NCBI GenBank assembly: GCA_002316595.1 | Contig: DCDV01000004.1 | Span: forward strand, 331,760-340,412 | Length of the DNA stretch: 8,653 nucleotides | Direction of reading: 5' to 3' | From: Mageeibacillus sp. UBA1046 | Lineage (GTDB): Bacteria > Bacillota > Clostridia > Saccharofermentanales > DTU023 | Part shown: positions 6,710-8,653 of the stretch, piece by piece | How positions within the stretch are numbered: position 1 is the stretch's first letter | Layout of the letters: each line of letters starts with the position of its first letter | Translations under genes and position numbers: made by a program | The notes under the pieces: generated by a model | Seen by the model: only the letters and a program-made list of their open reading frames with translations | The model's database searches: none | Told to the model about the DNA's origin: nothing

Positions 6710-7756
6710 TTACAGTGGCAGTTTACGGCCCAGCCCCATTTCGTATGCTTTTTCAAGGATTACATAGCCCATGGAGACATCATTTGTAGAGATGCCGATA
6801 TTACTGCAGATAATCAATTCGTCAGAGCTGGTGCGTCCTTTTTTCAGATCAGCGAGCATCTCGCCGGTCTCACAGTGAATTTCGGGCAGTCCGTCAGGGA
6901 AATAGCCCATATCTTCGAATAATCTATGTTCATCGATGCTGTCAACAATATATTTATCAGCCTTGTATAAAAGTTTCGGCTCCCAGAAAGTGCTGAGATC
7001 GCAAGGCAGGATAGTCTGGCCTTTGCTCACCCATTCCGCCTTGCCGTAATTGATAGAATCACGCACACAGATAGTTGCTGAGCTTACTACTTCAGAGTTT
7101 CGTACCAGATCTTCCGGATAAGCCTTGATGATCGGAATTTCGACTTCATCCTTAACATACTCGATCAGCTCGTCCATGCGCTCAGGAATTATATCCCAGA
7201 TATATATTTTCTCCAGTTTGGGGAGGGTTTTTACTATGAAGCGGACATGCTCTTTCCCCTGCACTCCACAGCCAAACATACCGAAGGTTGTGGCGTCAGG
7301 ATGCAGCTTTGCCGCAGCCAGAACCGTCACTGCCGGAGTTCTCATCGCTGTCAGCCAGGCACAGTCCATCACCGCTATAGGGACCCCGGTCATAATATCA
7401 TTCATAACCAATAAGCCGGTTGTCTGAGGCAGATCATACTCGTCCGGATTTCTGGGATAACAAGCGATCCACTTCATGCCGGCAGAAAGATTCTTGGGAA
7501 CATAAGCAGGCATGGCATGAAAGAAAACATCATCGAAAGGATGAATGCCGATTTTCGCAGGCATTTCGTATTCCTTCCGGCCATGGTAAATCATGGCCAG
7601 ATTAACCAATTCCAGCGTTTCATCAACGGTTGGCCCCGCCTGAATACATTCATCCTGGGTCAGCCAGAGAATCTCTTTTCCCAAATTCAGCCGCGTTTTG
7701 GTACGTTCATGCTCTTCTTCAAACTTTTTCACCAGCTCTTCATTTGCGATATACAT
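6710..7756 (-). CDS. Ornithine cyclodeaminase/mu-crystallin family protein
   Basis: NAD(P)-dependent family that includes ornithine cyclodeaminase (ornithine to proline plus ammonia), alanine dehydrogenases and related imine-forming enzymes. The protein has 348 residues. Seen: MPAK (65-68) with the family's substrate-carboxylate lysine, KWIACYP (95-101), TGVPIAVMD (123-131), WLTAMRT (134-140) with a conserved arginine, Rossmann motif GCGVQG (152-157), and an aspartate at 263 where ornithine cyclodeaminase has its catalytic Asp. The segment around that Asp reads PCDLSTFWEP rather than the GDCPGKTE of classical enzymes, and the N-terminus appears 15-25 residues longer, so substrate is left open. 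AGGAGG lies five bases before the ATG. Single-gene unit: its own terminator downstream, a dyad and repeat array upstream. Cytoplasmic. Confidence 0.88.
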   Translation of the reverse strand: MYIANEELVKKFEEEHERTKTRLNLGKEILWLTQDECIQAGPTVDETLELVNLAMIYHGRKEYEMPAKIGIHPFDDVFFHAMPAYVPKNLSAGMKWIACYPRNPDEYDLPQTTGLLVMNDIMTGVPIAVMDCAWLTAMRTPAVTVLAAAKLHPDATTFGMFGCGVQGKEHVRFIVKTLPKLEKIYIWDIIPERMDELIEYVKDEVEIPIIKAYPEDLVRNSEVVSSATICVRDSINYGKAEWVSKGQTILPCDLSTFWEPKLLYKADKYIVDSIDEHRLFEDMGYFPDGLPEIHCETGEMLADLKKGRTSSDELIICSNIGISTNDVSMGYVILEKAYEMGLGRKLPL

Positions 7757-7803
7757 TTAGACCTCCTCAACCTTAATGCTGTGTCATTTGACTAAAATAT
7801 ATC

Positions 7804-7824
7804 ATACAAACTCACGTTTTGTAT
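7804..7824. promoter_or_regulatory. Candidate operator: ATACAAA-N7-TTTGTAT dyad
   Basis: Perfect seven-base inverted arms around a seven-base spacer, centred 58 bases upstream of the cyclodeaminase-like start and overlapping the expected promoter (possible minus-strand -10 at 7796-7806). Size and placement suit a dimeric repressor or activator. No regulator gene is next to it, and AT-rich dyads of this length arise by chance, so this is tentative. Confidence 0.3.
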
Positions 7825-7879
7825 TAGAAAACGGCTCACGAAAGCAAAGCATGAATATTTTCACATACTTTGCCCCGCC

Positions 7880-7969
7880 GATTACCGAAAATCCTGGGAA
7901 GGCTATCCTGACTACCGGGAATCTGAGTGACGCTATCCTGATTACCGGGAATCCGGGGAACGCTATCCT
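7880..7969. repeat. Tandem array of three 30-bp direct repeats
   Basis: Three exact 30-base periods start at 7880, 7910 and 7940, each beginning GA(T/C)TACCG and ending GCTATCCT; a fourth copy is only GAC at 7970-7972. Copies two and three are closest; copy one carries most substitutions (for example CCGAAAATCC for CCGGGAATCC). The sequence is GC-rich in AT-rich surroundings. Although 30 is a multiple of three, no credible gene with a ribosome binding site spans it, so it is treated as non-coding. Confidence 0.9.
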
Positions 7970-8022
7970 GACGTACATATCCTGAGGGAACTACTATTTT
8001 AAGAAACTCTGTGTTCTATGAA

Positions 8023-8268
8023 TCAGTGCTTTTGACTAATGAAGAAATATATCCAGCCGCCAACGAAGGCGATCAGGAGCTCAAGACCCATAATAATCAA
8101 GAAGGTCCTGGCGTTATTCCAAGACAGCAGCACATCAATTAAAATTACAATTATAAAAGCCAGAACAAGCAGAAAAAATCGTCCGATACCAAAAGACCAT
8201 ATCTTCTGCAGCAATGATTTCTCGCTGTAAGTTGTAAAGCCGTTATATTCCTGTCCGTTTTTTGCCAT
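8023..8268 (-). CDS. Small two-helix membrane protein, unknown function
   Basis: 81 residues, not recognised as a named family. A polar N-terminus (1-25, MAKNGQEYNGF...) is followed by two hydrophobic helices, about 31-49 (FFLLVLAFIIVILIDVLL) and 55-77, joined by a short SWNNAR turn, and ends in ISQKH. It looks like a small inner-membrane protein with both ends on the same face. The start is supported by AAGGAGA ending seven bases before the ATG, and by a TATAAT on the minus strand at 8302-8297. It diverges from rqcH. No partner gene is evident. Real-gene status rests on the ribosome binding site, the promoter word and the coherent membrane topology. Confidence 0.75.
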   Translation of the reverse strand: MAKNGQEYNGFTTYSEKSLLQKIWSFGIGRFFLLVLAFIIVILIDVLLSWNNARTFLIIMGLELLIAFVGGWIYFFISQKH

Positions 8269-8296
8269 AACGATTTCTCCTTGATTATCATATGCT

Positions 8297-8302
8297 ATTA
8301 TA
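8297..8302 (-). promoter_or_regulatory. Candidate -10 box of the small membrane protein gene
   Basis: Perfect TATAAT on the minus strand, about 30 bases before the ATG at 8268. The -35 at 17-base spacing (TTTCCG) is poor, so either the promoter is weak or needs help. Transcription would start near 8290, leaving a leader just long enough for the AAGGAGA site. Confidence 0.45.
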
Positions 8303-8408
8303 CGAAAAGATCGACAATCCGGAAAGCTTGCCGTTTAGATCCGCAGCTATACCGGCTTGACCAGCTCACAAACGACCATCCGTAAGCTTGCAGCAGAAAT
8401 GAGGGCAA

Positions 8409-8653
8409 ATGGCACTAGACGGAATTACAGCTACAGCACTAAGTGAGGAATTAGACAATAGCCTTGCGGGAGCCCGAGTAGACAAGATCATGCAGCCGGA
8501 CCGCTACACTATTGTCCTGACCTTATATAATGGCAGAAAACAGGAGCAACTTACGATCAGCGCTAATCCTTCCCTGCCGGCCATTTACCTCGGAGACCCC
8601 GATCTGCCGAACCCCCAGATACCGCCTTCTTTTTGCATGCTGCTGCGCAAACA
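8409..8653 (+). CDS. rqcH: RqcH/NFACT family protein, N-terminal fragment
   Basis: First 81 residues of an NFACT protein (bacterial RqcH; eukaryotic Rqc2/NEMF), often annotated fibronectin-binding protein FbpA. RqcH binds 50S subunits obstructed by peptidyl-tRNA and adds C-terminal alanine tails that mark the stalled chain for degradation. The N-terminus MALDGITATAL, the RVDKIMQP segment (23-30), SANPSLPAIYL (50-60) and PPSFCMLLRK (72-81) are the conserved opening of this family, which runs to about 570-600 residues, so most of the gene lies beyond the window. GAGGG sits three bases before the ATG. The 140-base gap to the divergent membrane gene contains TTGACC (8357-8362) but no convincing -10. 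Confidence 0.93.
   Translation, partial: MALDGITATALSEELDNSLAGARVDKIMQPDRYTIVLTLYNGRKQEQLTISANPSLPAIYLGDPDLPNPQIPPSFCMLLRK

Larger units (their letters stand above)
7757..8022. other. Intergenic spacer upstream of the cyclodeaminase-like gene
   Basis: 266 bases without a supported gene. The part nearest the cyclodeaminase-like gene is AT-rich, with minus-strand TATGAT/TATATT words (7796-7806) that could serve as -10 but lack a matching -35, and a 21-base dyad at 7804-7824. The centre holds the 30-bp array (7880-7969). Between the array and the small membrane gene I see no clear terminator. Confidence 0.6.

Noticed and set aside
7776..7985. 69-codon plus-strand frame running through the 30-bp array
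   Set aside because: The frame is kept only because 30 is a multiple of three. There is no ribosome binding site, and the start overlaps the upstream region of the divergent cyclodeaminase-like gene.

Overview
The window looks like chromosomal DNA from a low-to-mid GC anaerobic Firmicute, probably class Clostridia. The reasons are strong AGGAGG-type ribosome binding sites on nearly every gene, a ComEC-type competence channel, a YsxC/EngB GTPase, an RqcH/NFACT gene, and two PRPP-synthetase-like proteins of a kind I associate with Lachnospiraceae and relatives. Genus cannot be fixed from the sequence. There is no phage, plasmid, transposase, CRISPR or rRNA/tRNA signal.

Left part (1-3956, minus strand, read right to left): a compact cluster engB (ribosome assembly GTPase) -> nudC-like NAD(H) pyrophosphatase -> comEC (DNA uptake channel, C-terminus cut by the window edge). 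The comEC frame is open to base 1, with 728 codons visible. engB and nudC are translationally coupled, with one base between stop and start. nudC and comEC are separated by 257 bases that hold a tandem array of three 48/49-bp repeats.

Middle (3957-6576, plus strand): an extended -10 promoter drives two adjacent paralogous PRPP-synthetase-like genes (420 and 406 aa, 36 nt apart). Both keep the overall phosphoribosyl-pyrophosphate synthetase layout but have lost different active-site signatures. The first has lost the Lys-Arg flexible-loop motif. The second has lost the Asp-Thr of the PRPP loop. This reciprocal pattern, suggesting a heteromeric enzyme or a catalytic/regulatory pair, is the most interesting observation here.

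Right part (6577-8653): a convergent intergenic region with two hairpins, one a good intrinsic terminator for the minus-strand gene. Then come an ornithine cyclodeaminase/mu-crystallin family gene (minus), a 266-nt spacer with a second tandem array (three exact 30-bp periods) and a small dyad, a small two-helix membrane protein (minus), and finally the start of a divergent rqcH/NFACT gene (plus) cut by the right edge. The two repeat arrays are unlike in unit but share a 13-base core, CCGGGAATCCGGG, in opposite orientation.

Most of the window is housekeeping. The accessory interest lies in the PRPP-synthetase-like pair and the two small intergenic repeat arrays.
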